Of a stretch of DNA of 64,000 nucleotides, positions 46,274 through 55,112 are shown in pieces (positions within the stretch are counted from its first letter, which is position 1; the number at the start of each line of letters is the position of its first letter). The stretch spans positions 2,638,501 through 2,702,500 of the forward strand of contig NZ_CP104007.1 of NCBI RefSeq assembly GCF_029201545.1, read 5' to 3'. Made by a program: the position numbers and the translations under genes. Below the pieces are notes generated by a model. That model saw nothing but the letters and a program-made list of their open reading frames with translations, was not told the DNA's origin and searched no databases. The DNA comes from Devosia sp. FJ2-5-3. GTDB lineage: Bacteria > Pseudomonadota > Alphaproteobacteria > Rhizobiales > Devosiaceae.

Positions 46274-47272
46274 ATGAACAAGCTGGTTACCTCTGCCGTA
46301 TTGGCCCTTGCCATCGGCACCACTCCTGCCCTGGCTCAACCGACCGATCTGCTCAACGTGTCCTATGACATCGCCCGCGAACTCTATGAGGCGGTGAACC
46401 TGGAATTCGTGCCCCACTACAAGGCCGAGCACGGTGTCGATCTCACGGTCAACCAGTCCCATGCCGGCTCCTCGGCACAGGCACGCTCCATTCTGGAGGG
46501 CCTTCAGGCCGATCTCGTCACCTTCAACCAGGTGACCGATATCCAGAAGCTCGCCGATGAAGGCTTCGTTTCGGCCAATTGGCAGGAAGAATTCCCCAAC
46601 AACGCCTCGCCCTATTACTCTCTGCCGGCGTTCCTGGTGCGCGCCGACAACCCCAAGAACATCGCCGGCTGGGCCGATCTGGCCCGCGACGACGTTGCGG
46701 TGATCTTCCCCAACCCCAAGACATCCGGCAATGCGCGCTACACCTATCTGGCCGCGCGCGCCTGGGCGAATGAGGAATTCGCGGGCGACGAAGCCCAGAT
46801 CGAGGCCTATCTGACCAAGGTCTTCAGCAATGTGCCGGTGTTCGAGACTGGCGGCCGTGGCGCCACCACTGCATTCACCGAACGCGAACTGGGCGACGTG
46901 CTGATCACCTTCGAAGCCGAAGTTCACGGCATTCGCAAGCTTCTGGGCGAAGACAAGTACGACGCCGTCGTGCCGGAAGTGAGCCTCCTGGCGGAATTCC
47001 CCGTGGCCGTGGTCGACAAGGTCGCTGATGCCCGTGGCAGCCAGGAAATCGCCACCGAATATCTGAACTATCTGTATTCGCCTGCCGGTCAGGAAATCCT
47101 CGCGACCTTCTTCAACCGCGTGCATGACGAAGCCGTCGTAGCCGCCCACGCCGAGAGCTTCCCGGAAGTGCGCCTGCTCACCGTCGAAGAGGTATTCGGC
47201 GGTTGGGACAAGGTCTCCACCGAGCACTTCGCCGAAGGTGGCCTGCTCGACAAGGTCTTCCTCAACCAGTAG
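46274..47272 (+). CDS. Sulfate-binding periplasmic protein, second copy
   Basis: A 332-residue solute-binding protein with a signal peptide (cleavage near ALAQ, about residue 22). Family marks are LLNVSYDIARELY, NQSHAGSSAQAR, FPNPKTSGNARYTY and GRGATTAFTERELGDVLITFE. It has the same order as the copy at 28266-29285 but is clearly diverged, so the two are old paralogs. It heads the sbp-cysT-cysW locus; a palindromic repeat separates it from cysT. Confidence 0.95.
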   Translation: MNKLVTSAVLALAIGTTPALAQPTDLLNVSYDIARELYEAVNLEFVPHYKAEHGVDLTVNQSHAGSSAQARSILEGLQADLVTFNQVTDIQKLADEGFVSANWQEEFPNNASPYYSLPAFLVRADNPKNIAGWADLARDDVAVIFPNPKTSGNARYTYLAARAWANEEFAGDEAQIEAYLTKVFSNVPVFETGGRGATTAFTERELGDVLITFEAEVHGIRKLLGEDKYDAVVPEVSLLAEFPVAVVDKVADARGSQEIATEYLNYLYSPAGQEILATFFNRVHDEAVVAAHAESFPEVRLLTVEEVFGGWDKVSTEHFAEGGLLDKVFLNQ

Positions 47273-47290
47273 TCGCTTACCCCCTCCCAA

Positions 47291-47323
47291 CCTCCCCCTG
47301 ATAGGGGGAGGTCAGGTGGGGGT
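47291..47323 (+). repeat. Short palindromic repeat, single-hairpin form
   Basis: A 21-bp palindrome CCTCCCCCTGATAGGGGGAGG (arms of nine) with the tail TCAGGTGGGGGT. The same palindrome starts the element at 59649, and the tail resembles those at 49146 and 59735. It lies between sbp and cysT. Confidence 0.75.
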
Positions 47324-47393
47324 GTTCATGTCCCCACCCATCTCAGCACTACCACGACGGCGGGCCTTGGCCCGCCTAAAGGCATAAGGGCCA

Positions 47394-48230
47394 ATGGCTT
47401 ACAAACGCAGCAAACACCTGCTGCCCGGCTTCGGGCTGACCATGGGCGTGTCCCTGTTTTATCTCACGCTCATCATCGTTCTGCCGCTGGCGGCGATGCT
47501 GCTCAAGGTCGCCGGCATGGGCCTGCCGGAATTCTGGCGCATCATCACCTCGAACCGCGCACTCGCCGCCTATCGCATCACCTTCAGCTCGGCGCTTATC
47601 GCCACGATCATCAATGGGGTGCTCGGCCTCCTGCTCGCCTGGGTCCTCACGCGCTATCGCTTTCCGGGCCGTCGAGTTCTCGACGCCCTGGTGGACCTGC
47701 CTTTCGCCCTGCCCACCGCGGTTGCCGGGCTGGTTCTGGTGACGCTCTTTGCCAAGACAGGTTGGTATGGCCAGTTCCTCGAACCCAATGGCATCAAGGT
47801 CAACTATAGCCAGTTGGGCATTATCGCCGCGATGACCTTCACCTCCATCCCCTTCGTGGTGCGCGCCGTGCAGCCAGTACTTGAAGAGGTCGATGACGAC
47901 CTCGAAAATGCAGCAAGGACGCTCGGCGCCAGTCGCTGGCAGATTTTCGCGCGGGTGATCTGGCCCACCATCATGCCCGCGTTCATCGGTGGGTGCGTTC
48001 TATCCTTTGCGCGTTCGCTCGGCGAATTCGGCGCCGTGGTGTTCATTGCCGGCAATCTTCCGGGCGTGACCGAGATCGTGTCGCTGCTCATCTATATCCG
48101 GCTGGATGAGTATAATTACGAGGCGGCGGCCGCCTTGGCCTTCGTGCTGCTGGTCGTAGCCTTCCTGGCCATGATCTGCACCAACATGCTGGGCGTCTGG
48201 CAGACGCGCTACGCCGAGCGGAGAAGCTGA
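47394..48230 (+). CDS. cysT: Sulfate/thiosulfate ABC transporter permease CysT, second copy
   Basis: A 278-residue permease with [14 protein letters not shown], the coupling loop ENAARTLGASRWQIFARVIWPTI and FARSLGEFGAVVFIAGN. It parallels the copy at 25404-26249. AAGGGCC precedes the ATG. It is followed by cysW after 1 nt. Confidence 0.94.
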   Translation: MAYKRSKHLLPGFGLTMGVSLFYLTLIIVLPLAAMLLKVAGMGLPEFWRIITSNRALAAYRITFSSALIATIINGVLGLLLAWVLTRYRFPGRRVLDALVDLPFALPTAVAGLVLVTLFAKTGWYGQFLEPNGIKVNYSQLGIIAAMTFTSIPFVVRAVQPVLEEVDDDLENAARTLGASRWQIFARVIWPTIMPAFIGGCVLSFARSLGEFGAVVFIAGNLPGVTEIVSLLIYIRLDEYNYEAAAALAFVLLVVAFLAMICTNMLGVWQTRYAERRS

Positions 48231-48231
48231 G

Positions 48232-49035
48232 ATGGCCGCCCGTTCCGTCGGCGAAATCGCGCTGATCTCCATCGCTGTCGTCGCGGCGGCCGTCACCCTG
48301 GCCGTCCCGCTGGCAATCATTTTCGCCTTCGCCCTGCGCGAGGGTCTCGGCACTTACGTCGCGAACATCACCCAACCCCATACGCTGCACGCGATCTGGC
48401 TGACCGTCATCACGGCAATCATCGTCGTGCCGATCAACATGGCGGTCGGCGTGGCGCTCGCGTGGCTCGTGACCCGCTTCCGTTTCCGCGGTCGCGACCT
48501 CCTGGTCACCGTCATCGAGCTGCCGGCGGCCGTCAGTCCGATCGTGGCGGGCGTGGTCTATCTCTTCCTCTATGGCGGCCAGGGCCTTCTTGGCCCGACG
48601 CTCCAGTCTGCCAGCGTGCAGATCATGTTCACGCCGCTCGCCATCGTGCTGGTGAGCCTCTTCGTCACCGCGCCTTATGTGGCACGTGAACTCATACCCC
48701 TCATGCGCCAGCAGGGCACGGAGGACGAAGAGGCAGCGCTTTCGCTGGGTGCCAATGGCTGGCAGATGTTCTGGCACGTCACCCTCCCCAATATCCGCTG
48801 GGGGCTCATCTACGGCGCTATCCTCACCAATGCGCGGGTCATGGGTGAGTTCGGGGCAGTTTCCGTGGTCTCTGGCGCCATTCGTGGCCAAACCAATACC
48901 TTGCCCTTGCAGATCAATCTGCTTTTCAACGACTTCAACATCACCGGGGCCTTTGCCGCCGCCTCGACCCTGGCGCTGATCGCCGTTTTGACACTTGTGC
49001 TGAAATCGGCGCTGGAGGCCTGGGAAGAACGGTAG
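48232..49035 (+). CDS. cysW: Sulfate/thiosulfate ABC transporter permease CysW, second copy
   Basis: A 267-residue permease partner of the upstream CysT, with [38 protein letters not shown] and NARVMGEFGAVSVVSGAIRG. The stop is followed by a palindromic repeat and then folP; no cysA gene follows, which is unusual for this locus type. Confidence 0.94.
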   Translation: MAARSVGEIALISIAVVAAAVTLAVPLAIIFAFALREGLGTYVANITQPHTLHAIWLTVITAIIVVPINMAVGVALAWLVTRFRFRGRDLLVTVIELPAAVSPIVAGVVYLFLYGGQGLLGPTLQSASVQIMFTPLAIVLVSLFVTAPYVARELIPLMRQQGTEDEEAALSLGANGWQMFWHVTLPNIRWGLIYGAILTNARVMGEFGAVSVVSGAIRGQTNTLPLQINLLFNDFNITGAFAAASTLALIAVLTLVLKSALEAWEER

Positions 49036-49059
49036 GCTGTAAGGCGACCCGGGAGCCCT

Positions 49060-49157
49060 CCTCCCCTGATCGGGGAGGAATAGATCGAGTGTGCTCAATC
49101 ATTTGAGAGCCACAGACTGGCTCCTCCCCCTATTTCAGGGGGAGGCTGGGTGGGGGT
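49060..49157 (+). repeat. 98-bp composite palindromic repeat element
   Basis: Two palindromes in one orientation: CCTCCCC-TGATC-GGGGAGG (49060-49078) and a longer one at 49123-49145, with the tail CTGGGTGGGGGT (49146-49157). An element with the same layout and length lies at 59649-59746, with related sequence before the second palindrome (GAGCCA, GGCTCCTCCCCCT). It lies between cysW and folP. Confidence 0.75.
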
Positions 49158-49227
49158 AAGGCCGGGCTGGCAGTCACGTTCCCCCTCGCCTTTTGTGGGC
49201 GTGGGGTCTATCTCACGGCAAAGCCAA

Positions 49228-50097
49228 ATGGGTCTTGCCATGCACAGCAGCCACACAATCGCTCTCGCCAATCGACCACCGCTGGTCCTCGGACGGCGTG
49301 CCCTGGTCATGGGCATTCTCAATGTGACGCCGGATAGTTTTTCCGATGGTGGCCAGCACGACGGTGTTGCGGCAGCGCTGGCCCATGCCCAGGCCATGCT
49401 GGCGGAAGGCGCCGACATCATCGACGTAGGGGGCGAGAGTACGCGGCCCGGCGGGGCGCCGGTGGGTGTCCAGGAAGAACTCGACCGCGTCATCCCGGTA
49501 ATCCAGGCCCTCCGCAGCGCCGGTATCGCGACCCCGATCTCCATCGACACCTACAAGCCGCTCGTGGCCGACCAGGCTATCCAGGCGGGTGCCGACATCA
49601 TCAACGACGTAAACGGCTTGCAAGGACCACCGGAGATGGCGGAAATCGCCGCCCTCTACCAGGCGCCGGTGATTGCCATGCACTGGGACCGGAGCTGGAC
49701 AGCGCAAACCGAACCCCTGCCCGCCATGGCCGATTATTTCCATTCAACGCTCGCCATTGCCAAACGGGCGGGCCTCCCACGCGAAAAGCTAATTCTCGAT
49801 CCCGGCTTCGGCTTTGCCAAAAGCCTCAAGCAGAACTACACGATCCTGCGCCAACTGGCTGATCTCAGAATCGATTTTCCGGATCTGGCCTTGCTCGTCG
49901 GCACATCCCGAAAGTCGATGATCGGCAAATTGCTGGACAACGAACCTCAGGAGAGACTACCGGGAACACTGGCCACCACCGCGCTCGGTTATGCGATGGG
50001 TGGCCATATCTTTCGCGTCCATGATGTGCGCGCCAATTCCGATGTGCTTCGGGTCTCCGAGGCCACGCTCTACGGCCCACCGGACACAGGGAACTAG
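49228..50097 (+). CDS. folP: Dihydropteroate synthase FolP
   Basis: A 289-residue TIM-barrel enzyme that joins 4-aminobenzoate to the pterin pyrophosphate in folate synthesis. It has LVMGILNVTPDSFSDGG, DVGGESTRPGG, INDVNG, LILDPGFGFAK and VGTSRKSMIG. The start is ambiguous between ATG 49228 and 49240; neither has a strong ribosome site. It is followed by folB after 5 nt. Confidence 0.95.
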   Translation: MGLAMHSSHTIALANRPPLVLGRRALVMGILNVTPDSFSDGGQHDGVAAALAHAQAMLAEGADIIDVGGESTRPGGAPVGVQEELDRVIPVIQALRSAGIATPISIDTYKPLVADQAIQAGADIINDVNGLQGPPEMAEIAALYQAPVIAMHWDRSWTAQTEPLPAMADYFHSTLAIAKRAGLPREKLILDPGFGFAKSLKQNYTILRQLADLRIDFPDLALLVGTSRKSMIGKLLDNEPQERLPGTLATTALGYAMGGHIFRVHDVRANSDVLRVSEATLYGPPDTGN

Positions 50098-50102
50098 TTT
50101 TT

Positions 50103-50486
50103 ATGACCACCGCATTTTCCGGCGACCGCATCATCCTTCGTGATCTGGGCTTTTACGGCTACCACGGCGTTTTCGAGGAAGAGAAGAAGCTCGGCCAGCG
50201 ATTCTTCATCGAGCTCGAATGTGGTCTCGACCTGTCTGGCCCCGCGAGCAGTGATGCGCTCGGCCACACAGTCTCCTACGCCGACATTTTCGACGTGGTG
50301 AAAGCAACTTTCGACGGCAAGCGCACCAAGCTGATCGAGGCGCTGGCGCAGAATATCGTCAACGCCCTGTTCGAAACCTTCGACGAAATCAACTGGATCA
50401 TTATCCGGGTGCGCAAGCCCGAGGCACCGATTGCCATGGTGCGGGGCGAAGCGGCGATCGAACTCCACCGCGTGAGGCCGCAATAA
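50103..50486 (+). CDS. folB: Dihydroneopterin aldolase FolB
   Basis: A 127-residue enzyme releasing 6-hydroxymethyl-dihydropterin from dihydroneopterin. It has LRDLGFYGYHGVFEEEKKLGQRFFIELE and HTVSYADIFDVVKATF, including the active-site Tyr and Glu regions, and the C-terminal KPEAPIAMVRGEAAIE. The stop overlaps the folK start (TAATG), so folP-folB-folK is one operon. Confidence 0.95.
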   Translation: MTTAFSGDRIILRDLGFYGYHGVFEEEKKLGQRFFIELECGLDLSGPASSDALGHTVSYADIFDVVKATFDGKRTKLIEALAQNIVNALFETFDEINWIIIRVRKPEAPIAMVRGEAAIELHRVRPQ

Positions 50487-50920
50487 TGGCGCGGGCCTGG
50501 CTCAGCCTTGGGGCCAATATCGGCGACCCGGCGGCGCAACTCGTCCAAGCGATCAAGCGGCTGGATGCCCATGCCGGGATTTCGGTGACGCGGCAATCGT
50601 CGGTGATCCTCACGGCGCCCTGGGGCAATACCGATCAGCCGGATTTCGCCAATATGGCGGCCGAGGTCGAAACCGATCTGGAGCCGGTCGACCTTCTTCA
50701 TGTCTGTCTCGACATCGAGCGCGACATGGGTCGGGTCCGGCACGAGGTCTGGGGTCCCCGCCTCATCGATATCGACATCATTGCCTATGAGCGGGTCGAG
50801 ATGCACACGGGCAGGCTTACCCTCCCCCATCCCTTCGCGCATGAGCGAGAGTTCGTCCTGGGGCCGCTGCGGGAGATTGCTCCCGAGACGGCCGACTGGA
50901 TCGTGGGCATTCGCAACTGA
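50486..50920 (+). CDS. folK: 6-hydroxymethyl-dihydropterin pyrophosphokinase FolK
   Basis: A 144-residue kinase making the pyrophosphorylated pterin for FolP. It has WLSLGANIGDPAAQL, QPDFANMAAEVET and WGPRLIDIDIIAYE with the magnesium aspartates, and LPHPFAHEREFVLGPL. It is last in the folate operon, 37 nt from the convergent ATP12 gene; the gap holds a 21-bp quasi-palindrome. Confidence 0.95.
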   Translation: MARAWLSLGANIGDPAAQLVQAIKRLDAHAGISVTRQSSVILTAPWGNTDQPDFANMAAEVETDLEPVDLLHVCLDIERDMGRVRHEVWGPRLIDIDIIAYERVEMHTGRLTLPHPFAHEREFVLGPLREIAPETADWIVGIRN

Positions 50921-50928
50921 TATCAGCA

Positions 50929-50951
50929 AATGCTAACAGTCTGCTAGCATC
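50929..50951. repeat. Quasi-palindrome in the folK/ATP12 convergent gap
   Basis: ATGCTA-A-CAG-T-CTG-C-TAGCAT (50930-50950) is palindromic except for one pair. Seventeen bases of it (ATGCTAACAGTCTGCTA) recur inverted inside rarA near 55733-55751. It may act as a terminator stem, but no T run follows. Confidence 0.4.
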
Positions 50952-50957
50952 AAGCCC

Positions 50958-51734
50958 CTATTTGAGAGCCTCGACGACGGCGACGGCGATGTCGAATTCG
51001 ACCCGGCGCTTGGCGCGGCGCTCGCTGGCTTCTTCGTCTTCACCCCACAGCCGGATCTGGTGATCCTCATCCACATGGGCGGCTTTCCAGACCTGGTCGG
51101 GCGTAAATAGGCCGTGCAGGAGGCCGATGGCGAGCAGGCCCGAACCGGTGATGCCGGTGATAGACACCAGCGCCGTCAGCGACAGAAGCCCTTGATTTTC
51201 AAGGGTTAAGTCGAGCTTCCTCAGCGTTTCCGCAGGCTGGGCCTGGTGAATGATGCCGATCGTCGGCTGGAAGGCCACATCGAATTTGCGTGCCAGGGCA
51301 ACCAGGGCGCCGTCCCATTCGCGGTCCTGCTCGGCGACGAGTTCCTGGGGCGCATCCGCGCGATAAAGCAGCAGATCGCCAGCCGCAAACTTGCCGATTT
51401 CCGCCCGGAACTCGGGAATCCTCTCCTCCCCGCTTTCGACGGCGGAGTTGATCAGACGGACCATGGGCATGGTCGCCGGGTCGATGAATTCGCCCTGCGC
51501 CGCCCATTCGGCCGCCATGGTCTGGGCGATGCTAAGTGCTGGAACAATAACCGGAATCTTGTGACCGGGCGTGCGAACCTGACGGCCGTCGAGCGTCACC
51601 GCATAGCCGTCGTCGACCCGGGCAACATCGACTTCCTTGTAGAACCGCTTAGGCAGTTCGACCTTGTTCAGGTGCTGGGCGCGGCCATAGCCATCATCCA
51701 TGTGCTTGTGGGCGTCTTCCAATTGGTCGCGCAT
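50958..51734 (-). CDS. ATP12-family chaperone protein
   Basis: A 258-residue protein of the ATP12 family, chaperones for F1-ATPase alpha-subunit assembly known from mitochondria and alphaproteobacteria. It has KRFYKEVDVARVDDGYAVTLDGRQVRTPG, AAEWAAQGEFIDPATMPMVRL and LTLENQGLLSLTALVSITGITGS. It is last in the crcB-rluC-HAD-ATP12 operon, starting 2 nt after the HAD gene. Confidence 0.93.
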   Translation of the reverse strand: MRDQLEDAHKHMDDGYGRAQHLNKVELPKRFYKEVDVARVDDGYAVTLDGRQVRTPGHKIPVIVPALSIAQTMAAEWAAQGEFIDPATMPMVRLINSAVESGEERIPEFRAEIGKFAAGDLLLYRADAPQELVAEQDREWDGALVALARKFDVAFQPTIGIIHQAQPAETLRKLDLTLENQGLLSLTALVSITGITGSGLLAIGLLHGLFTPDQVWKAAHVDEDHQIRLWGEDEEASERRAKRRVEFDIAVAVVEALK

Positions 51735-51736
51735 GG

Positions 51737-52402
51737 TCAGGACTCCATAACGGCATCGATAGCGGCGGGCAGCTCGTCGTAGCTCGTCACAAGCAGATCG
51801 GCTCCGGCGGCGATCAGTTCCTCGGGCTGGTGATAGCCCCAGGTGACGCCGATCGCCTTGGTGCCCGCGGCCTTGCCCATTTCTATATCGAACGTGGTAT
51901 CGCCGATGATCACGGTGTCACTCGCTTCGGCACCGGTCTCGGCCATGGCCCGCAGCATCATGCCCGGATGGGGTTTGGAGGGATTGTGGTCGGGGGTCTG
52001 CAGAGTGACGAAATGGTCGGCAATGCCATGCAGGGCCGTCAGGCGGTGAACGCCGAAAAGCCCCTTGCCGGTTGCAATGCCCAGAAGGGTATCGGCTCGG
52101 TCGCGCAGAAGGTTGAGGGCGTCCAGAGCGCCGGGAAACAGCCCTTCCCGACCCTCGGACGTCAACAGCGAGGCCCGGTAATGGGCCCGGTATTCATCAG
52201 CGAGCCTATTGGCCAGATCCGTGTCGTCCGAACCGAGGAGACGAGCCATGGCCACCGGGAGCGAAAGGCCAATGACCCGGCGCGACTGCGCCGGTGTCGG
52301 AGGCGTGAGGCCCGCGGAGGTAAAGGTCACGGCCATGTGCTCGGTGATCAACGCTTCCGTGTCGATCAGCGTGCCATCCATGTCGAACATGACAAGTTTC
52401 AC
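51737..52402 (-). CDS. HAD-family hydrolase (phosphoglycolate-phosphatase-like)
   Basis: A 221-residue HAD phosphatase. Motif I is LVMFDMDGTLID (nucleophile Asp), motif II is GIATGK, motif III a Lys in NPSKPHP, and motif IV is VIIGDTTFDIEMG. The cap domain fits the phosphoglycolate-phosphatase-like group. It overlaps the pseudouridine synthase gene by 4 nt. Substrate not assigned. Confidence 0.93.
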   Translation of the reverse strand: MKLVMFDMDGTLIDTEALITEHMAVTFTSAGLTPPTPAQSRRVIGLSLPVAMARLLGSDDTDLANRLADEYRAHYRASLLTSEGREGLFPGALDALNLLRDRADTLLGIATGKGLFGVHRLTALHGIADHFVTLQTPDHNPSKPHPGMMLRAMAETGAEASDTVIIGDTTFDIEMGKAAGTKAIGVTWGYHQPEELIAAGADLLVTSYDELPAAIDAVMES

Positions 52403-53388
52403 GGATTGTCCTCAGGATCGGTGGATTGCACGTCGTAGCGATCGGCATCGAAGCCAAGCGCATCGAAGCTCTCGCGCATATGCGGGGGCAACGGCGCCGT
52501 TATGTCGAGGCGCTTGCCGTTGCGCAGGGGCAAAGACAGGCGTCGGGCGTGGAGGTGCAAACCCTCTCCGAGGCCCGGGGCTGCCTGCCAGTTTTCGATG
52601 TTGAAGTAGCGCGGATCGCCGATGATCGGGGTGCCGAGCTGGGCCATGTGCACACGCAGCTGATGGGTGCGGCCGGTAACAGGCTTCAGCGTAACCCAGG
52701 CAAAGCGCCGGCTCGCGGTATCTGTCGTCGAATAATAGCTCGAGGAATGCTGGGCGCCTGGAGTGCCGTTGCGGACAACGACCATCTGCTCACCATCGGC
52801 CGTCACCTGCTTGGCCAGGAAGCAGGAAATCTCGCCCTGGCGGGGTGTCGGGTTGCCGGCGACGATGGCCCAATAGATCTTGCGCGCTGAACGCGAGCGG
52901 AACACCGAGCCGAAGTGCTTGGCGGCTGCAGCGGTCTTGGCAACGATGATGCAACCGGACGTATCGCGGTCGAGTCGGTGGACCAGGCGCGGCGCCTCGC
53001 CCTGGGCATTGGGAATGCTCTTGAGGATGCCGTCGAGGTGGCGGACGGTACCGCTGCCACCCTGCACGGCTAGGCCGTGAGGCTTGTTGAAGACGATGAC
53101 GTCATCATCCTCATAGAGGGTGATATCGCGCAGGAAGCGCACGTCTTCCTCGTTGACCCGAAGCGGCTTGACCGTACCGGGATCATCGATCGGCGGGACG
53201 CGGACAGTCTGGCCGGCGACCAGCCGCGTGCTGGTCTGTGCCCGCGCCTTGTCGACGCGGATGTCGCCGTTGCGGATGAGCTTCTGCAAACGCCCAAAAC
53301 CCAGCTGCGGAAAATTACGCGCGAACCAGCGGTCGAGCCGCATGCCGTCTTCGTCTGGGGTGACTTCTTTATGTTGGACCGCGCTCAT
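52399..53388 (-). CDS. rluC: RluA-family pseudouridine synthase, RluC-type
   Basis: A 329-residue enzyme converting uridines to pseudouridine in 23S rRNA. An N-terminal S4 domain (MRLDRWFARNFPQLGFGRLQKLIRNGDIR) is followed by the catalytic domain with the aspartate in RLVHRLDRDTSGCIIVAKT and RTHQLRVHMAQLGTPIIGD. It overlaps crcB and the HAD gene by 4 nt each. Confidence 0.93.
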   Translation of the reverse strand: MSAVQHKEVTPDEDGMRLDRWFARNFPQLGFGRLQKLIRNGDIRVDKARAQTSTRLVAGQTVRVPPIDDPGTVKPLRVNEEDVRFLRDITLYEDDDVIVFNKPHGLAVQGGSGTVRHLDGILKSIPNAQGEAPRLVHRLDRDTSGCIIVAKTAAAAKHFGSVFRSRSARKIYWAIVAGNPTPRQGEISCFLAKQVTADGEQMVVVRNGTPGAQHSSSYYSTTDTASRRFAWVTLKPVTGRTHQLRVHMAQLGTPIIGDPRYFNIENWQAAPGLGEGLHLHARRLSLPLRNGKRLDITAPLPPHMRESFDALGFDADRYDVQSTDPEDNP

Positions 53389-53768
53389 GCCGCTCCGCCT
53401 CTGCTAATCAAGAGCCCGAGATATAGGCCGGCGAGGCAAATCACAACCGACAAGGCGACATAGAAGGTAGCGTTTGCCAATTCGCCGCGCTCAATAAGTG
53501 TAATGGCGTCGAGCGAAAAGGCTGAAAAGGTCGTGAAACCGCCCAAAATGCCCACCGCGACGAAGAGGCGAGCGGCTTCCTGCCAGGGTGGCATAAAGCG
53601 GGCCAGCAGGCCGATGAAAATCCCCATGACCACCGAGCCGACTATGTTGATCAGCAGGGTCGCGAAGGGAAAGTTGGTCTCGAGATGACGCGTGACCAAC
53701 AGGGTAAAGCTGTAGCGCGCCATGGCCCCCAGCGCCCCGCCTGCCCCGACGAGCAGCACGCTACCCAT
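53385..53768 (-). CDS. crcB: Fluoride channel CrcB (Fluc)
   Basis: A 127-residue membrane protein with four helices that forms a dimeric fluoride exporter. It has GAGGALGAMARY, FPFATLLINIVGS with the pore Asn, and GILGGFTTFSAFSLD with the Phe-box region. I start at ATG 53768; the frame is open for 23 more codons. No fluoride riboswitch was recognised upstream. It is the first gene of a four-gene operon. Confidence 0.95.
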   Translation of the reverse strand: MGSVLLVGAGGALGAMARYSFTLLVTRHLETNFPFATLLINIVGSVVMGIFIGLLARFMPPWQEAARLFVAVGILGGFTTFSAFSLDAITLIERGELANATFYVALSVVICLAGLYLGLLISRGGAA

Positions 53769-53879
53769 GGTTAAAGGCCCCGCAAGCGATTGTCGGCAAA
53801 GCCTGACAATTTGTTTGCACCATTCAAATTCCTGCACTCTAAGGTGCCGCTAAACCTCAGGAATCGGAATTCTAGACCC

Positions 53880-54995
53880 ATGAAGCGCCTGTTGAAACTC
53901 TCTATCATCATGACAGTCGCGATCGCCTTGGGTGCCTGTTCGTTCGTCGCGCCCAAACGTGCCTTGGTCCCGGCAGCGCTGGCTGACACGGCCAGCATAG
54001 GCACGAGCACGACGCTGCGCTATTGGGGCGATGATCCCGAGTTTGCTTTCAGTCACACCCGCGTCAAGGCCGGCTCGGACGGAAAGGTGGATTTTCTTAC
54101 CCTGTCCGGTGGCGGAATCAACGGCGCCTATGGCGCCGGTTTCCTGGTCGGATGGTCGCAGAGCGGAAAACGGCCTGAATTCGAAGTCGTCACCGGAATC
54201 AGCGTGGGTGCCATCATTGCTCCCCTCGCCTTTCTCGGCACGCCGTACGACGAAAAATTGAAATTGGTCTTCTCGTCGCTGACCGAAGCCACCAATCCCG
54301 CTGCCGATTTCATTTCGGCCGTATTCGGTGCGCCGTCCATCCTCAGCAATGCGCCGCTGCGGGCCGCTATCGCCACAGTCGTGGATGAGCGCGTGCTCAC
54401 TGATATCGCCAAGGCGCATCGCGACGGTCGCCGCCTCTATGTCGGTACGACCAATCTCGACGCCCAGCGCCCGGTGGTTTGGGATATCGGCGCCATTGCC
54501 AACAGCAATCTGCCTAACCGCCTGGAATTGGTACACAATATCATCCTCGCGTCTGCAGCAGTTCCGGGCGTGTTCCCGCCGATTCTGGTGGATGTGGCAG
54601 CCCAGGGCCAGGCGTTCAACGAACTGCACGTCGATGGAGGGGTGACCCAGCAGGTTCTGCTCATGCCTGGCGGCTACGGCAATCGCGGCAATGGCACAGC
54701 CCAGCTCTATGTGATCTTCAACGGCGTCGTCGAGCCAACTAGAGAGACCGTGCAGATATCCAGCGTAAGCCTTCTGCAGCGCGCCGTGCCGACAATGTTG
54801 AAATATCTCGGCCGCGCTAATCTTGCGGAGCTGGCCAGCTCGGCCAAGAACAGCGGCGTGAGCTATCGTGTCACGGCCATTCCGGCAGAGTTTCCGGAGA
54901 GCAGCAGCCTCTTCGGCTCACCGCAATGGCTGAGCATGCTGTACGATTACGGCCTGCAAAGCGGCAAGGTCGGTGCGTGGCACCACCGCAACTGA
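53880..54995 (+). CDS. Patatin-like phospholipase lipoprotein
   Basis: A 371-residue lipoprotein with a lipobox ALGAC (Cys about residue 20). The patatin domain has the oxyanion motif LSGGGINGAYGAGFL, the nucleophile serine in TGISVGA and the catalytic aspartate in LHVDGGV. It probably cleaves lipids at the cell envelope. I start at ATG 53880, where the signal begins; the open frame upstream overlaps crcB on the other strand. A terminator follows. Confidence 0.92.
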   Translation: MKRLLKLSIIMTVAIALGACSFVAPKRALVPAALADTASIGTSTTLRYWGDDPEFAFSHTRVKAGSDGKVDFLTLSGGGINGAYGAGFLVGWSQSGKRPEFEVVTGISVGAIIAPLAFLGTPYDEKLKLVFSSLTEATNPAADFISAVFGAPSILSNAPLRAAIATVVDERVLTDIAKAHRDGRRLYVGTTNLDAQRPVVWDIGAIANSNLPNRLELVHNIILASAAVPGVFPPILVDVAAQGQAFNELHVDGGVTQQVLLMPGGYGNRGNGTAQLYVIFNGVVEPTRETVQISSVSLLQRAVPTMLKYLGRANLAELASSAKNSGVSYRVTAIPAEFPESSSLFGSPQWLSMLYDYGLQSGKVGAWHHRN

Positions 54996-55001
54996 CCGGA
55001 C

Positions 55002-55035
55002 AAACGCACTGGCCTCGCTGGTGCGTTTTTCTTTT
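55002..55035 (+). terminator. Terminator of the patatin gene
   Basis: A stem AAACGCAC/GTGCGTTT with an 11-nt loop, running into TTTTTCTTTT. Confidence 0.88.
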
Positions 55036-55112
55036 GATGTCTCAGTGTCGTCACGCCCCTTACCCTTCGACAATCGGCGTAAGAATAGCGCGCAAGCACC
55101 GGGCGGGGATAA

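Noticed and set aside
46184..47290. 368-codon - strand frame opposite the second sulfate-binding protein
   Set aside because: The + strand has a signal peptide and all family motifs; the - strand frame has none.
53769..53879. Fluoride riboswitch upstream of crcB
   Set aside because: The conserved GGNGATGG and pseudoknot parts could not be found in this stretch.
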